NCBI RefSeq assembly: GCF_051201665.1
Contig: NZ_CP179210.1
Span: forward strand, 2,914,001-2,978,000
Direction of reading: 5' to 3'
From: Psychrobium sp051201665
GTDB lineage: Bacteria; Pseudomonadota; Gammaproteobacteria; Enterobacterales; Psychrobiaceae
Length of the DNA stretch: 64,000 nucleotides
Shown: positions 62,495 through 64,000 of the stretch, one piece after another
Layout: each line of letters begins with the position of its first letter
Numbering within the stretch: the stretch's first letter is position 1
The notes under the pieces: model-generated
What the model saw: the letters and a program-made list of their open reading frames with translations, nothing else
What the model was told of the DNA's origin: nothing
The model's database searches: none
Translations under genes and position numbers: made by a program

Positions 62495-62896
62495 TAAATA
62501 GGAAATATAACTCTGCGATGAAAGATTTTGGATGGCAATATTTATTCCCGTCAACAACTCGCTGTAATCACCCTATTGATGGTTATATTTGTCGTCATCA
62601 TTTGCATCCCACAACGCTATCAAAACAAATTCGCCAGAGTGTTTTAAAAGCTAATATCCCTAAAAAAGTATCTGCTCATACATTTCGTCATAGCTTTGCA
62701 ACATCATTATTAATTAATGGGACAGATATTCGAACAGTTCAAACATTACTGGGGCATACAGATTTAAGAACCACTGAAATTTACACTCATGTAGTTGGGC
62801 AACGACATGCTGGAACAGTGAGCCCCTTTGATAATATAGCGAATGAACTCACCTGATATTTATCAATAAAGTGGATATACAGATATATCTCAGACA

Positions 62897-62923
62897 CAAA
62901 AAAGGCCACAGAAGTGACCTTTT
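62897..62923. terminator. Terminator-like hairpin after intI
   Basis: aaaaaggccac / gtgacctttt: an imperfect stem with A and T runs. It resembles the sucD terminator at 63081-63107 and is probably its duplicated, diverged copy, standing next to the sucD fragment. Confidence 0.6.
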
Positions 62924-62950
62924 CAACAAACTACTTGCTAAGCCTTAGCT

Positions 62951-63066
62951 TACCAACCAGTTTTCTCTTTTAGTGCAGAACCGATTTGGGCAAGTGAACG
63001 TACAGTTTTAACACCAGCAGCTTCTAATGCTGACCGAAGGTTTTAGTTAGTCAGCATTACCTTTAC
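62951..63066 (-). pseudogene. Duplicated 3' end of sucD
   Basis: 62951-63026 repeats the last 76 bases of the sucD coding region with few differences (taccaaccag, gcagaaccgatttgggcaag and beyond). After a rearranged stretch, cagcattacctttaccac (about 63052-63069) matches a slightly more internal part of sucD. It has no start and no complete frame. Together with the hairpin at 62897 it is a tandem copy of the sucD tail plus terminator. Confidence 0.88.
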
Positions 63067-63080
63067 CACTATCCAAAAAC

Positions 63081-63107
63081 AAAAAAGGCTGCACAAGGCA
63101 GCCTTTT
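63081..63107 (-). terminator. Terminator of sucD
   Basis: aaaaggctgc / gcagcctttt around a small loop, 20-45 bases after the sucD stop, with a T run on the minus strand. Confidence 0.85.
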
Positions 63108-63126
63108 CACAATCAAAAACTAGTAA

Positions 63127-63999
63127 TTACCAACCAGTCTTTTCTTTAAGTGCAGAACCGATTTGGGCAAGTGAACGTACAGTTTTAACACCAGCAGCTT
63201 CTAGAGCAGCAAATTTCTCATCAGCAGTACCTTTACCACCAGCGATGATTGCGCCAGCGTGACCCATACGCTTACCTTCTGGTGCAGTAACACCAGCAAT
63301 GTAAGATACTACAGGCTTAGATACGTTTGCTTTGATGTATTCAGCAGCTTCTTCTTCAGCAGTACCGCCGATCTCACCGATCATAACGATAGCTTCAGTT
63401 TGCTCATCTTTCTCGAACATTTCTAGAACGTCGATGAAGTTAGTACCTGGGATTGGGTCACCACCGATACCAACACAAGTAGACTGACCAAAACCAGCAT
63501 CTGTAGTTTGCTTAACAGCTTCGTAAGTTAATGTACCTGAACGAGATACGATACCTACTTTACCTGGTAAGTGGATGTGACCTGGCATGATACCAATCTT
63601 AGTTTCGCCTGGCGTGATAACACCTGGACAGTTAGGACCGATCATGCGAACGCCAGTTTGCTCAAGCTTAACTTTAACGTCAACCATGTCTAAAGTTGGG
63701 ATACCTTCAGTGATAGTAACGATTAGTTCGATGCCAGCATCGATAGCTTCTAAGATAGCGTCTTTACAGAATGGAGCTGGTACGTAGATAACAGTAGCCG
63801 TTGCGCCAGTAGCTTCTACTGCTTCACGAACTGTGTTAAATACTGGAAGACCAAGATGCGTTTGACCGCCTTTACCTGGGCTTACGCCACCTACCATTTG
63901 TGTACCGTACTCAAGAGCTTGCTCAGAGTGGAAAGTACCTTGACCACCAGTGAAACCTTGACAGATTACTTTAGTATCTTTGTTAATTAATACAGACAT
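63127..63999 (-). CDS. sucD: Succinyl-CoA synthetase alpha subunit (SucD)
   Basis: 290 aa, complete. It has the N-terminal CoA-binding Rossmann domain (KVICQGFTGGQGTFHSEQA) and SPGKGGQTHLGLPVF. The ATP-citrate-lyase/succinyl-CoA-ligase signature follows (GIMPGHIHLPGKVGIVSRSG), and the phosphorylated His is in GKRMGHAGAIIAGGKG. With SucB/SucC it makes succinate and ATP or GTP in the TCA cycle. It starts one base from the window edge; sucC should lie just beyond. Confidence 0.97.
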   Translation of the reverse strand: MSVLINKDTKVICQGFTGGQGTFHSEQALEYGTQMVGGVSPGKGGQTHLGLPVFNTVREAVEATGATATVIYVPAPFCKDAILEAIDAGIELIVTITEGIPTLDMVDVKVKLEQTGVRMIGPNCPGVITPGETKIGIMPGHIHLPGKVGIVSRSGTLTYEAVKQTTDAGFGQSTCVGIGGDPIPGTNFIDVLEMFEKDEQTEAIVMIGEIGGTAEEEAAEYIKANVSKPVVSYIAGVTAPEGKRMGHAGAIIAGGKGTADEKFAALEAAGVKTVRSLAQIGSALKEKTGW

Positions 64000-64000
64000 T

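Larger units (their letters stand above)
60879..62856 (+). pseudogene. intI: Integron integrase gene interrupted by IS982
   Basis: The first part (60879-61503) has the tyrosine-recombinase N domain (VKRYSLQTEKSYLYWAKYF) and box I LYGSGLRLNEALRLRIKDID (catalytic Arg). The second (62501-62856) has HTFRHSFATSLL (His, Arg) and EIYTHVVGQ (catalytic Tyr). IS982 sits inside the integron-specific insert (GFGLTSLPASLN ... DFGWQYLFPSTT). Removing the element and one TAAATA copy gives an unbroken frame (SLPASLNRKYNSAMKDFGWQ) of 326 residues, with all catalytic residues. Read as is, it yields two fragments, so no active integrase. Confidence 0.95.

Overview
The window is chromosomal DNA from an AT-rich marine gammaproteobacterium, most likely Alteromonadales and perhaps near Colwellia or Thalassotalea. 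The polar sodium-type flagellar layout (cheV-cheR-flgB...flgL with divergent flgAMN-flgP-flgT, and motY next to rnt), the rnfABCDGE cluster and the gene order support this. The genus is inference.

Layout. 1-16160 is flagellar: cheV, cheR, flgBCDE and flgFGHIJKL on the minus strand, with flgA, flgMN, flgP and flgT divergent on the plus strand. Sigma-54 promoters precede flgB and flgF, and sigma-28 promoters precede flgMN and the distant motY. 16219-22712 holds tRNA-Arg(CCT), a decayed solute-binding-protein gene carrying a MITE, a DUF2913-like gene, an S9 peptidase, an RRF-like small protein, ada and a Spo0M-like gene. 23090-26204 is a cassette-like orphan gene followed by an IS21-family element. 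26190-35321 holds small envelope proteins, a BI-1 family protein, a hydrolase, tapT, a rhombosortase, uvrB and a MATE exporter. 36184-36857 is an array of four identical tRNA-Asn genes with tandemly duplicated tRNA debris. 37197-46394 has small genes, an EamA transporter, rnfABCDGE and an endonuclease III-like gene next to the wreck of the canonical nth. 46792-52423 has a TonB receptor, a CopL-like protein, gloA, motY and rnt, separated by MITEs.

52478-62856 is the most interesting part: a sedentary chromosomal integron next to sucD. An integrase gene (intI) preceded by a LexA box reads rightward, and five minus-strand gene cassettes run leftward from attI. In every cassette the 5' core (GTTRRRY type) is the exact complement of its own attC R'' core. 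Mobile parasites have landed in the array. An IS982 element sits in intI with a 6-bp target duplication. A group IIC intron sits in the core of attC3. A 132-bp MITE sits in attC4. An IS1182-type relic with the same 17-bp end as that MITE sits at the same position in attC5. Beyond the relic, a 156-160 bp MITE family and a nested IS66 element have deleted neighbouring sequence. With intI broken the array is probably frozen, but removing the IS982 restores a 326-residue integrase in frame. The window ends with complete sucD and a decayed tandem copy of its 3' end.
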